Below, piece by piece: positions 25,807-38,364 of a stretch of 64,000 bases of DNA. Under the pieces are notes generated by a model that did no database searches, had not been told where the DNA came from, and saw nothing but the letters and a program-made list of their open reading frames with translations. Position 1 is the first letter of the stretch. Each line of letters opens with the position of its first letter. Source of the DNA: Caballeronia sp. LZ062 (GTDB taxonomy: Bacteria > Pseudomonadota > Gammaproteobacteria > Burkholderiales > Burkholderiaceae). The stretch is taken from NCBI RefSeq assembly GCF_031450785.1, contig NZ_JARTWB010000001.1, forward strand, positions 992,001 through 1,056,000, given 5' to 3'. Both the position numbers and the translations under genes were made by a program.

Positions 25807-28032
25807 CTACTCCGTCGAATCGATCTCGGGCGGCCGGTACGATGGCAACGTGCCGGGGTCCGGCGGCAGCGCAGTCAGGAGACGCGGGCCCTGATGCGCG
25901 CCCGCCATCCATACGGCCTGCCAGTCGGCTTCGCCGGACGGCTGCGCGAGCAACACGACGATGCTGTGCGCTTCCAGTTGCAATTCGCTGCCGACGAGCG
26001 GCCGTTCGACGGCGTCAGGCTCCGCGCTGTCTAGCAGCACGTTCCATTCCAAGTGCGGCGCGGGCGGCGCGAACGCGAGCTTGCTCGCCGAGCCGTTGAT
26101 CATGATGAGGATGACGTCGATTTCGCTGTCGATGCCCGGCCCTGCGCGACGCAATGTGAGCGCGCGGCCTTCGGGGTCTTGCCACGCTTCGATGGCGAGC
26201 GCGTTGCCGCGTTCGTCGAACCAGCTCACGTCGTAAAGGCCCGGCAGCACTTCGCGGTCGCCGTAGAGAAAGCGCGTTTCGCGGAGCACCGGGTACTTTT
26301 TTCGCAGTGCGATCACGCGCGCGACGAACTCCGTCATTTCCACGCCGCGCGGGCTCTTTGCGGCGTCCCAGTCCATCCACGACAACTCGTTGTCCTGGCA
26401 ATATGCGTTGTTATTGCCGCGCTGCGTGCGAAGGAATTCGTCGCCGCCGAGAATCATCGGCGTGCCGAGCGAGAGCAACGTTGTGGCGATCATCGAGCGC
26501 GCGAGACGCGCGCGGATGTCGAGGATCGCCGGATCGTCGGTCGGACCTTCGACGCCCCAGTTCGCGCTGCAATTCTCGTTGTGGCCGTCGTTGTTGCCTT
26601 CCTGATTCGCTTCGTTGTGCTTGTGCGTATAGGCGGTGACGTCCGCGAGCGTGAAGCCGTCATGCGACGCGACAAAATTCACCGATGCCCACGGCTTGCG
26701 AAAGCGCCGGTTGAAAAGCTCCGCCGAACCGGTGAGACGCGCAGCGAGGTCGGGCCGCATGCCAGCGTCGCCGCGCCAGAAGCGGCGCACGCCGTCGCGG
26801 AACTTGTCGTTCCATTCCGCGAACCCCGGCGGATGATTACCCACCTGATAGCCGTCCGGCCCGATATCCCATGGCTCGGAAATGAGCTTGCGCGTGGAGA
26901 GAATCGGGTCCTGCCGAATGGCGTCGAAGAAGCCGGAACCCGGATCGAAGCCGTGGCCTTCGCGCCCGAGCGTGACGCCGAGATCGAAGCGGAAGCCGTC
27001 GATGTTGAACGCCGTGCACCAGTAGCGCAGCGAATCCATCACCATTTGCAGCACGCGCGGATGCGAGAGGTTCACGGTGTTGCCGCAACCCGTCTCGTTG
27101 ATGTAGTGCCGCTCGTCGCCCGGAATCAGACGATAGTAGCTGGCGTTGTCGAGGCCGCGCCACGATAGCGTCGGGCCGAGTTCGCTGCCTTCGCACGTGT
27201 GGTTGTAGACGACATCGAGTATCACTTCGATGCCTGCCGCGTGCAGTTGCCGCACCGCGATGCGCATTTCATTGAGCCGATGCGTCGACAGATACGTGGG
27301 CTCGGGCGCGAAGAACGCGGCAGTGTTATAGCCCCAGTAATTGCGCAGGCCGCGCTCGACGAGAAAGCGGTCGTTCAGGAACGCATGCACCGGCAGAAAC
27401 TCGACGGCGGTGATGCCGAGCTTCTGCAAGTGCTCGATGAACCACGGCGAGGAGAGCGCCGCGAAGGTGCCGCGTTCGTGCTGACGAATGTCGCTGCGCA
27501 TCATCGATGCGCCGCGCACGTGCGTTTCGTAGATGATGGTTTCGCCCCAGGGCGTATCGGGACGCACGTCGCGGGACCAGTCGAAGGCGTCGTCGGTGAC
27601 GATGCACTTGGGCATGGCGGGCGCGGAATCGCGGCGGTCCATGGACATATCGAGCCGGTTCGAATGCACGCGATAACCGAAGAGCGCATCGGACCATCGC
27701 CACGGGCCGACGAGTTTCTTCGCGTACGGATCGAGGAGCAGCTTGTGCGGATTGAAACGATGCCCTTGCTGCGGCTGATACGGCCCGTGCGCGCGAAAGC
27801 CGTACACGGTGCCGGGATGCGCGCCGGGCAGATAGCCGTGCCATATTTCGTCGGTGCATTCGGGCAGGTCGAAGCGCATCAGCTCCTTGCGGCCGGTGCT
27901 GTCGAAGAGACACACCTCGATGCGGTGGGCATTCGACGAGAACACGGCGAAGTTGACGCCTAAACCGTCCCAGTTGGCTCCGAGCGGGTACGGAGCGCCC
28001 GGGAGCAACTTCTCGGGGAGTGCGTTCGGCAT
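25807..28032 (-). CDS. glgX: Glycogen debranching enzyme (GlgX/TreX type)
   Basis: A 741-residue GH13 isoamylase-type enzyme that hydrolyses alpha-1,6 branches. CBM48 spans about 10-110 (PYPLGANWDGLGVNFAVFS). Barrel motifs are VILDVVYNHTCEG, NIDGFRFDLGVTLGRE (Asp, about 348), LISEPWD (Glu, about 386) and NFVASHDGFTLADV (about 455). The start ATG at 28032 has no clear Shine-Dalgarno sequence, and a 730-bp inverted repeat ends only 72 bases upstream. It leads the trehalose-forming half of the cluster and would supply linear glucan to MalQ, TreY and TreZ. Confidence 0.96.
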   Translation of the reverse strand: MPNALPEKLLPGAPYPLGANWDGLGVNFAVFSSNAHRIEVCLFDSTGRKELMRFDLPECTDEIWHGYLPGAHPGTVYGFRAHGPYQPQQGHRFNPHKLLLDPYAKKLVGPWRWSDALFGYRVHSNRLDMSMDRRDSAPAMPKCIVTDDAFDWSRDVRPDTPWGETIIYETHVRGASMMRSDIRQHERGTFAALSSPWFIEHLQKLGITAVEFLPVHAFLNDRFLVERGLRNYWGYNTAAFFAPEPTYLSTHRLNEMRIAVRQLHAAGIEVILDVVYNHTCEGSELGPTLSWRGLDNASYYRLIPGDERHYINETGCGNTVNLSHPRVLQMVMDSLRYWCTAFNIDGFRFDLGVTLGREGHGFDPGSGFFDAIRQDPILSTRKLISEPWDIGPDGYQVGNHPPGFAEWNDKFRDGVRRFWRGDAGMRPDLAARLTGSAELFNRRFRKPWASVNFVASHDGFTLADVTAYTHKHNEANQEGNNDGHNENCSANWGVEGPTDDPAILDIRARLARSMIATTLLSLGTPMILGGDEFLRTQRGNNNAYCQDNELSWMDWDAAKSPRGVEMTEFVARVIALRKKYPVLRETRFLYGDREVLPGLYDVSWFDERGNALAIEAWQDPEGRALTLRRAGPGIDSEIDVILIMINGSASKLAFAPPAPHLEWNVLLDSAEPDAVERPLVGSELQLEAHSIVVLLAQPSGEADWQAVWMAGAHQGPRLLTALPPDPGTLPSYRPPEIDSTE

Positions 28033-28104
28033 TTTTCGTTTTGAGCTTCGCTCGGAGTTGGGGTTGTTTCCGTGTTTCGGTGTTTCGGGGAACTTGATTT
28101 CGTG

Positions 28105-28834
28105 TCGGTCTATTGGCGTTGCCCCTCCCCGGGGCGGGGGTCACTTTCTTGGCTGTCGACCAGAGTAGGCGCTTTAGCGCCGTACTCTGGTCCCATGCAA
28201 AGAAAGTAACCAAAGAAAGCAGCTTTTCTTAGCCCGCAGCAGTAACAGTGTGGTCACTCCGCAGCAAGTCATTGGCACTCAGTTTGAATTAGCCCTGAAT
28301 CACCTTCCACGCCCGCTGTGCGCCACGTCCTCCGAGCCCCTTGGCTCGTCAAAACCTTCGGGAACATCGCTCGTATGATGCTTGCCATTAGCGCGGTTGA
28401 AGTTGAACCTTCCACGCCTGCTGACCACCACGTCCTCCAAGCCCTCTGGCTGGTCAAGACCGTCGGGAACATCGGTCATGTCGCTCTTCTGGCGTTGCCC
28501 AAGCCAATCGAAGCGCGCAGGTAGTTCGAGATCGTTGGACACAGGCACTTCCTTCTTCCATGCGACACGCGCAAACGCACGTTGGTGTTAACGAGCCAAG
28601 GGGCTCGGAGGACGTGGCGCTCAGCGGGCGCGGAGGTGATTCAAGGCTGTATCCAACTGAGTACCACGGTCTCTCTGCGAAGTGACTACCTTCTCGGTGC
28701 TGCGGGCCCAGAAAAGCTGCTTTCTTTGGTTACTTTCTTTGCATGGGACCAGAGTACGGCGCTAAAGCGCCTACTCTGGTCGACAGCCAAGAAAGTGACC
28801 CCCGCCCCGGGGAGGGGCAACGCTAATAGACCGA
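28105..28834. repeat. 730-bp imperfect inverted-repeat element
   Basis: The outer arms 28105-28229 and 28710-28834 are 125-base inverted copies differing at one position. Homology continues inward, more loosely, to about 28349 on the left and 28590 on the right. Each outer arm has its own palindrome, CCAGAGTAGGCGCT on one side of TTA and its partner ending TACTCTGG on the other. The core (28350-28589) holds a second diverged copy of the inner sequence. Both arms can encode the peptide FFAWDQSTALKRLLWSTAKK on opposite strands. I recall this outer sequence as dispersed in Burkholderia-group genomes. It separates glgB from glgX. Confidence 0.9.
28300..28548 (-). CDS. Possible small repeat-containing protein inside the inverted repeat
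   Basis: A minus-strand frame of up to 82 residues. A GTG at 28542 with AGGA 7 bases upstream gives MSNDLELPARFDWLGQRQ and then two copies of a 35-residue unit, TDVPDGLDQPEGLEDVVVSR and SDVPEGFDEPRGSEDVAHSG. The corresponding DNA repeats every 105 bases (28303 and 28408). A third, inverted copy near 28590-28635 encodes NEPRGSEDVALSGRGG on the plus strand. Conservation of the amino acids between copies hints at coding, but it may simply be repeat DNA. Confidence 0.35.
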   Translation of the reverse strand: MPVSNDLELPARFDWLGQRQKSDMTDVPDGLDQPEGLEDVVVSRRGRFNFNRANGKHHTSDVPEGFDEPRGSEDVAHSGRGR

Positions 28835-28882
28835 CGACAAAGCAAGTTACCCAAAAGAGCGCCGCAGGCAAAAGCAAAAAAT

Positions 28883-31103
<2,221 letters not shown>

Positions 31104-31111
<8 letters not shown>

Positions 31112-34100
31112 GGTGAGTTCCATCCGGATTGTCCTTGGTTGCATCGAACACGGGGCGCGTGCCGGGCGCGGGCGGCTCGCCCGTGTCGCCGAGCAGGCGG
31201 CTCGCGAGCGACGCGAGGCCCCGCAGCGGAAGACCGATCCACGTCGGCCGGTTCGCCGCTTCGTAGCGGATTTCGTAGGCGGCTTTTTCGATCAGGAACA
31301 AATCGAGCAGCGCAGGCAGCACGCTTTCGCCCGCAATCGGCTCGGGCGATGATGCAATCGCTTCGCGGTACTGCCGCATGAAGCTCTGCTCCGCGACGGC
31401 GCGCATACGCTCGAACAGCGCGCGCTTGCGGTCGGCCGTTTGCGCGGGCGCGGCTTCGGTAGTCGGTTGCGCGGCGGCGCTCGCATACGAAAGCGAACGC
31501 AGCAGGCCGGCGACGTCGCGCAGCGGACTCGTCTTTCTGCGGCGCTCGTCGAGCGTGCGCGCGGGTTCGCCTTCGAAGTCGATCAGATACGCATCGCCCT
31601 GTGCCATCAAGACCTGTCCGAGATGGAAGTCGCCGTGAATGCGGATGCACAGCGCATCGGCGTCCGACGTCACGAGCTGCTTCACCGCTTCGACAAGCTG
31701 GTCGCGGCGGTCCAGCAGGCTTTGCGCGAGAAAGCGGTCGTGCTCATTGAAGCTGCCGATTTTCTGCGCAAGGATGTCGAGCGCGCTCGTCAGCAGTTGC
31801 AGCGTGCCCTCGATCCAGCCTTGCACGTCTTCGGCGGTCGCGCGGTGCGGCGCGAACGCTTCGTCGTCCGTCGGCGTGGCGAGCGCGACGTGCAACTCGC
31901 CGAGCCGCTTGCCGATGATGCCGATGATATTGGCGTAGCCTTCGAAGCCGTTGAGCTGCGCGTTCTGATCGGGCTTGCCTTCCTCGGTATCCACGGTAAC
32001 CGCGAGCTCATCGACTACGCGGCGCAGATAGTCGAGCGCGTAGTTCCACGCATCGCCCTGATTGTCGACGAAGCCTTGCAGAATGACGAGCGTATGCGGC
32101 ACGCCTTGCGGGTCGACGCGCACGACTTCGCCATACAGCGGCCCGGTATTCGCGTAGCCGAGCTTCGTGAGATAGCGGCTCATCTCCGCTTCCGGATGAA
32201 TGCCGCCAACCACGCGCCGCACGAGCTTCAGCACGATCTTGTCGCCGATCACGAGCGAGCTGTTGCTCTGTTCGGCCGCGAGCCAGCGGATCTCGGGCGG
32301 CGACGCCGGATTCATGTCGAGCGTAGCGAAGCGTTCAGTTGGCAAGAAGCGGATCTCGCTCTTTTGCACGGTCGGCACCACGGCGCGTTGCGCGAGCTTC
32401 TGCAAGATGCCATAGGTGAATTGCGGCACCGCGAACGCATCCGTGATATGCCCGATCGTGCGGCCGCGCCGCACTCGCGCGAGCGCGAGCTGCATGTAGA
32501 GCGGCGACGTCGTTTCAGTGCCCCACGCGATGGAAAGCGGCAGCACGTAGCGTTCGGTGTGATCGCCGACGTCCGCTTCGATTTCCGTGAACGCGAAGCC
32601 GGCGCCTTCTATCGTGGTGAGGGCGGCGAGGCGCACCGCATGCAGCGTCTGATCCTTCGATGCGAACCAGCGCCGCTTGCTGAGATAGCTCGGCAGCACT
32701 TCCGATTCGAGCAGACGCACGTTTTCGGGCGTCGGTCCCGTTTGACCTGCGCGAATCACCATGGTGACGAACTCCGGTAACTGCTCCGACGGTGCCTGCG
32801 ACCACGCAGGGCGCATGTTGCCGGGGCAAAGCTGGAACCACAAGAAGCCGTAAGGCGGGAAGGTCAGCAAATAGGTCAACTGACCGATGGCGGGGAAAGG
32901 CTGGTCCGCCGTCATTTCGAGCGGCACCGAGCCCGCGAATTCCGACAGATCCAGTTCCACCGCTTGTGGCGCACGCGAAAGATTCGCGACGCAGAGAATA
33001 GGCGGCTCGCCCTTCAGTTCGCGCAGATACGCGAGAATCTTGCGATTGCTCGGCTTCAGAAAGCGGATTGTGCCGCGTCCGAACGCATGCTTCGAGCGGC
33101 GCACCGCGAGCATCTTGCGCGTCCAGTTCAAGAGCGAATGCGGATCGCGGCTTTGCGCTTCGACGTTGATCGCGTCGTAGCCGTAGAGCGAGCCCATCAC
33201 GGGCGGCAGCACGAGCTGTTCCGGATCGGCGCGCGAGAAGCCGCCGTTGCGATCGGACGACCATTGCATCGGCGTGCGCACGCCGTCGCGGTCGCCCAGG
33301 TGGATGTTGTCGCCCATCCCGAGTTCGTCGCCGTAATAGATGACGGGCGTGCCCGGCATCGAAAAAAGCAGCGAATTGATGAGTTCGATGCGGCGGCGGT
33401 CACGCTCCATCAGCGGCGCGAGACGCCGGCGAATGCCTAAATTCAGGCGCGCGCGGCGGTCGCTCGCGTAGGTGTTCCACAAATAATCGCGCTCCGAGTC
33501 CGTGACCATTTCGAGCGTCAGTTCGTCGTGGTTGCGCAGGAAGATCGCCCACTGATTCGTTTCGGCGAGGTCCGGCGTCTGCCGCATGATGTCGGTGATC
33601 GGGAAGCGGTCTTCGCTTGCAATCGACATGTAGATGCGCGGCATCAGCGGGAAGTGGAACGCCATGTGGCATTCGTCTTCGTCGCCGAAGTACTCCTTCA
33701 CGTCTTCCGGCCACTGGTTCGCTTCGGCGAGCAGCATGCGGTTCGGATACTCCGCGTCGATGGTCGCGCGAATCTGCTTGAGAATAGCGTGCGTCTCGGG
33801 CAGGTTCTCGTTGTTCGTGCCTTCGCGCTCGACGAGGTAAGGCACCGCATCCAGCCGCAGACCGTCGATGCCCATGTCGAGCCAGAAGCGCATGATCTGC
33901 AGCACTTCCTTCATCACGGCCGGGTTGTCGAAGTTGAGGTCCGGCTGGTGCGAATAGAAGCGGTGCCAGTAGTACTGTCCCGCGACGGGATCATGCGTCC
34001 AGTTCGAAGGCTCGCTGTCGATGAAGATGATGCGCGTCTCTTCGTACTTCTTGTCGGTATCGGACCACACGTAGAAGTTGCGGTGATTCGATCCCGGCTT

Positions 34101-34496
34101 CGCGCGGCGCGCGCGCTGAAACCACGGATGCTGGTCCGACGTGTGATTGATGACCAGTTCGGTGATGACGCGAATGCCGCGCGCGTGCGCTTCCTGAATG
34201 AAGCGTTTGACATCGGCGATGGTGCCGTAATCCGGATGCACGTTGCGGTAATCGGCGATGTCGTATCCGTCGTCACGGCGCGGCGAGGGATAGAACGGCA
34301 GCAGCCAGATGGCGTCGACGCCCAGCTCTGCAATGTAGTCCAGCTTCGCGAGCAAGCCCGGGAAGTCGCCGATGCCGTCGTTGTTCGCATCGAAGAACGA
34401 CTTGATGTGCACCTGATAGATGATCGCGTCCTTGTACCACAGCGGATCGTCGCTGACTGTCGACGACTTCTTGCTGCGCTTCACCCTTGTATCCAC
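31104..34496 (-). CDS. treS: Trehalose synthase-maltokinase fusion
   Basis: A 1130-residue bifunctional protein. Residues 15-565 form the GH13 trehalose synthase (trehalose to maltose): [16 protein letters not shown] (Asp, about 211), LLAEANQWP (Glu, about 255), [13 protein letters not shown] (about 322). Residues 640-1110 form a maltokinase (Mak/Pep2) with a kinase-fold active site [12 protein letters not shown] (about 953) and [11 protein letters not shown] (about 973). Together they turn trehalose into maltose 1-phosphate, the GlgE donor. The start is GTG at 34496 with TGGAG six bases upstream. It lies 93 bases after glgE and overlaps glgB by 8 bases. Confidence 0.97.
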
Positions 34497-34589
34497 GGTT
34501 TGCTCCAGTGCTCTTGTAGGCGAGCTTCTGCCCTGTTATCGGTTTGCTATCAGCGCTGCCGTTCGCTGCGCGTCTCTACCGCGTCGCAA

Positions 34590-37500
34590 TTAACGTTCTC
34601 CGTCCGGCGAAGGCTTCGGCAGACCCCACGTCGGCGAGATGCGCCAGATCGCGAAAGGCAGCGAATGCGGGTTCAGGCGCACATGCTGACGCCGGCCGCG
34701 CCACTCGAAACGCTCGCCGGTCATCTGATCCTCGACGGCGATCGCGTCCCATTCCCGCACGCCCCAGCGTTCCAGCGTCTGCCACGGCAGTTCGATATCA
34801 GCGCCTTGCTCGTTGAACGGGTCGAGATTGATCGCGACGAGCACGACGTTGTCGCCCGACGAATTCGCCTTCTCGAAGAACAGAATGTGATCGTTATGCG
34901 CGGGCAGGAAATTGACGCCGAGATGCGTCTGCAACGCGGGATTCGCGCGTCGGATGCGGTTGAGCGCCGTCACTTCGCCGACGATATTGCCGGGCCGGTT
35001 CCAGTCCCACGCCTTCAACTGATACTTCTCGGAATCCAGATACTCTTCGCTATTCGGCAGCGCGGCGGACTCGCACAACTCGAAGCCGCTATACACGCCC
35101 CATAGCCCGGACAGCGTCGCGGCGAGCGCTGCGCGAATCACGAAGCCGGGACGCCCCGAGCTTTGCAAAAAGCGCGGGTTGATGTCCGGCGTGTTGACGA
35201 AGAAGTTCGGCCGGAAATAGTCCTTCGCATCCGTCTGCGTCAGGTCGTGCATGTATTCGACGAAGTCGCGCTTCGTCTCGCGCCACGTGAAGTACGTGTA
35301 CGACTGCGAGAAGCCGAGCTTCGCAAGCCGGTTCATCACGCGCGGCCGCGTGAACGCTTCGGCGAGGAAGATCGTATCGGGATGACGCGCGCGTACGTCG
35401 CCGATGACCCATTCCCAGAACGGGAAGGGCTTCGTATGCGGGTTATCGATGCGGAATATGCGCACGCCCGCCGCGATCCAGTGCAGGAACACATCGCGCA
35501 AGGCGATCCAGAGATCGGGCTTCGCGTCCTGCGCATAAAAGTCCGGATTCACGATGTCCTGATACTTCTTGGGCGGATTCTCCGCATAGCGCAGCGTGCC
35601 GTCGGGGCGCCACGCGAACCACGTCGGATGCTCCTTCAGCCACGGATGATCCGGCGAGCATTGCACCGCGAAGTCCAGCGCAATCTCCAGGCCGTGTTCG
35701 TGCGCGGCTTCGAGCATGCGCTTGAAGTCGTCGAGGTTGCCGAGTTCGGGATGCACCGCGTCATGCCCGCCTTCCTTCGCGCCGATCGCATACGGGCTGC
35801 CCACATCGCCCGGCTCGGCCGTCAGCGAATTGTTCCTGCCCTTGCGGTTCGCCATGCCGATAGGATGGATCGGCGGGAAGTACAGCACGTCGAATCCCAT
35901 TTCGCGAATGCGCGGCATCTTGCCGATCACGTCGATGAACGTGCCGTGACGGTTCTCGTCGTCGCTCATCGAGCGCGGGAAGATCTCGTACCAGCTCGCG
36001 AAGCGCGCAGCCGCGCGTTCCGAGTCGATGCGATACACGACCGGATCGCGCGACAGGAAAGGACGGTGCCGCGCCGCCGCGACTGCCTTCGCCGTCGCAG
36101 CCGAGAGCACCAATTCGAGCTTGCGCGCGGATTCCGCCTTCGTGAATTCCTTGACGATGGCTTCGAGCGGCGCGCTGTCGGAGTCCTCGACGGTCTTGAC
36201 TTCGGCGAGGATCAGCGCGAACAGGTGCTTGGCTTCTTCGAGTTCCAGCTCGACCGTCTGACCGGCCTTCAGCTTCTTCTGCATGTGATCGACGAGCGAC
36301 GCGAAGTCGTCGCGCCATGCCATCACCACGAATTCATGACGTCCCACGCGTTCGAGCGGAATGCGCGTCGTCCACAAGTCGTTGCCGAGCGGAAGCACGA
36401 GCGACATCGGCGTTTCGTGCCACTCGGTTTCGTCGGCGGCGCGCCACTGCACGGCTGCCGCGATCTTGTCGTGACCTTCGGCGAAGATCGCGGCCTGAAT
36501 TTCGACCGCTTCGCCGACAATGCGCTTGGCCGGAAAGCGACCGTGATCGACCGAAGGCGTGACGCTTTCGATCGACACGCGCGGCGCGGCTATCGCTTCG
36601 GCCACGGACTTCTTGTCGGCGGTTCTCGCGCCGCGCTTCACTTGCGGCTGCGCGAGCAGAATGAACGGCTCGGCCTCCGCACGGAAGAGGCGCACTTCGC
36701 CCGCCTTCAACGTCAGCCCCGCGAGGCGCTGTGCCTGCGCGCTCGCATCGTCGAGCGGCGCGAAACGCGTGTAGTTGCCGGGCACGGCTTCCAGCAGATG
36801 CCGCGTGTCCACATTCACAGGCGCCACGAGATCCGGGTTGACGACGACGAGCACTGCCGAATCGCTGTCGCGCAAGTCGCCGCCGGCTGCGCGGATGAGC
36901 GCGGCGTAAGGCGTGCCCGCGCCCGTCAGCGAACGCAATTCGCCTACATCCGAGAGCGTTTCGGTATTGCGCTGCAACGCGTTCGCACGCTTGATCTGCT
37001 CGCACAAGTCGATGCGCGCTTCGCTTTTCGCGCGCTGATATTCAGCCGCGACGCCGTACTGCTGCGACATCGGCAGGGCGACGCCGTATTCGAAGCCCAT
37101 CGGCACGAGAACGCCCGTGCCGAGCGCCGTCGCGGTGTAGAGCGCGCGGCAATACGCGCGTTCGACGAGCGCGGTATCGCTCGTATCGCTCAGGTCCGCG
37201 ATCAGTCGCGTGCCGAACGGCTCTTCGGGGAACGCGACGGGCGGCGCGATACGCGAGAGCGCCGCGTGCTCGTCCACGAGCCAGGCGCCCTTGAAGTCCC
37301 ACCAGCGCGTCGACGCGAAGACGGCATCGAACTCGGCGTCGGCGAGTGCGCGCAAGTCGTCGCGCGATACGCCGACCGTCCACGCAAGCCAGCGCGTCTC
37401 AGCGTGCTTCTCGCGCACCGCGGCCCCGAGCCGCCGCCATACATGCGCCGGCACCGCTTGCGGCGAGTCGAAGCGAAAGCCGCCGATGCCGGCATCCGCG

Positions 37501-37988
37501 ATCAGGCTCAACTCGCGCGCCCACCACTGCGTGAGTTGATGCGCGGCTTCCCCGTCGGCGAAATTGGCGAACGCGACGTCGCGCTGTTGCGGCGGACGGC
37601 GCGGATCGAGGCGCGCATCGGCGCTTTCGAACGGCTGAAACCAGTGCTTGTTCTCCTGATACAGGCCGCCTTCCGCGCTTACGCGGTTGATGACGATGTC
37701 CACGAGTAGCGTGAGGCCGTGCGTTTTCGCTGCGTCGGCGAGCTGGCGCAGGCCGTCGGCGGCGCTCGTGTCGCATTCGAAGACAGGGTGCAGGCGATGA
37801 TGATCGGCGACGGCTTCGCGATGCCCGTTACTGCCGGGCACGAAGGGCGAGCCGATCAGGACATGGTCGAAGCCGAGCGCCGCCGCGTGTTCGAACTGGG
37901 CTGGCCAGTTGGACAGCGGGCCGACGAGCAGGGGATCGATGAAGTAGATACGGGGCGCGTAAGCATGATGAGCTTGATGGTTTTCCAT
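34590..37988 (-). CDS. glgE: Alpha-1,4-glucan:maltose-1-phosphate maltosyltransferase with extra N-terminal domain
   Basis: A 1132-residue protein. Residues from about 465 match GlgE: the DUF3416-type N domain (PAKRIVGEAVEIQAAIFAEG), then ASWYEIFPRSMSDDE, IRIFRIDNPHTKPF with the nucleophile Asp (about 848) and LAEAFTRP (Glu, about 875). This half transfers maltose from maltose 1-phosphate to glucan. Residues 1-460 are a second GH13-like barrel (VDIVINRVS, GGFRFDSPQAVP at about 172) that lacks an evident catalytic Glu, reading WLAWTVGVS there. Typical GlgE is about 650-700 residues, so this is a long fusion form. Start ATG 37988, with GGAAAAG upstream. Confidence 0.95.
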   Translation of the reverse strand: MENHQAHHAYAPRIYFIDPLLVGPLSNWPAQFEHAAALGFDHVLIGSPFVPGSNGHREAVADHHRLHPVFECDTSAADGLRQLADAAKTHGLTLLVDIVINRVSAEGGLYQENKHWFQPFESADARLDPRRPPQQRDVAFANFADGEAAHQLTQWWARELSLIADAGIGGFRFDSPQAVPAHVWRRLGAAVREKHAETRWLAWTVGVSRDDLRALADAEFDAVFASTRWWDFKGAWLVDEHAALSRIAPPVAFPEEPFGTRLIADLSDTSDTALVERAYCRALYTATALGTGVLVPMGFEYGVALPMSQQYGVAAEYQRAKSEARIDLCEQIKRANALQRNTETLSDVGELRSLTGAGTPYAALIRAAGGDLRDSDSAVLVVVNPDLVAPVNVDTRHLLEAVPGNYTRFAPLDDASAQAQRLAGLTLKAGEVRLFRAEAEPFILLAQPQVKRGARTADKKSVAEAIAAPRVSIESVTPSVDHGRFPAKRIVGEAVEIQAAIFAEGHDKIAAAVQWRAADETEWHETPMSLVLPLGNDLWTTRIPLERVGRHEFVVMAWRDDFASLVDHMQKKLKAGQTVELELEEAKHLFALILAEVKTVEDSDSAPLEAIVKEFTKAESARKLELVLSAATAKAVAAARHRPFLSRDPVVYRIDSERAAARFASWYEIFPRSMSDDENRHGTFIDVIGKMPRIREMGFDVLYFPPIHPIGMANRKGRNNSLTAEPGDVGSPYAIGAKEGGHDAVHPELGNLDDFKRMLEAAHEHGLEIALDFAVQCSPDHPWLKEHPTWFAWRPDGTLRYAENPPKKYQDIVNPDFYAQDAKPDLWIALRDVFLHWIAAGVRIFRIDNPHTKPFPFWEWVIGDVRARHPDTIFLAEAFTRPRVMNRLAKLGFSQSYTYFTWRETKRDFVEYMHDLTQTDAKDYFRPNFFVNTPDINPRFLQSSGRPGFVIRAALAATLSGLWGVYSGFELCESAALPNSEEYLDSEKYQLKAWDWNRPGNIVGEVTALNRIRRANPALQTHLGVNFLPAHNDHILFFEKANSSGDNVVLVAINLDPFNEQGADIELPWQTLERWGVREWDAIAVEDQMTGERFEWRGRRQHVRLNPHSLPFAIWRISPTWGLPKPSPDGER

Positions 37989-38364
37989 CGTTCGTCTTTT
38001 CCAGAGTCGTCCTGCGGTGGCGGGGATGCGGGCAACGAATCGCGATCACGCTCACGGGTCAAACTGGCTGAAGAGCCGGTCCGCACGTTACGCCGCATCG
38101 TGCGCATCGCGCGGCGCGAACCGAGGCACACCGCTACGCCGTCCATCGGCGCAGGCCCCGGTCGCGTCTCGCGTGCAACGTGCATCGAGCGAGGGCTGCC
38201 GCTTCGTCGCGCTCGCCTGTGGGCGCCACGGTCCCAAACGGGATTTCCTGCGGGCATTGCACGGGCTTGGGAGCACGTTGCGTGCCGCGCCCGGGCGGAC
38301 CGGGGCGGCTCTTCTCTTGCATGGCTACTATGAAGTAAAGCAGGGGAACACGCGCGCTCTGTGC
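37989..38364. other. Gene-free stretch between glgA and glgE
   Basis: About 375 bases of GC-rich sequence. I see no coding frame with protein-like content and no clear terminator. A promoter for the glgE-treS-glgB transcript is expected here but I cannot place it. Confidence 0.4.

Noticed and set aside
28105..28834. Insertion sequence
   Set aside because: The long inverted repeats suggest mobility, but the 480 bases between the outer arms encode no transposase and no target-site duplication was evident by eye.
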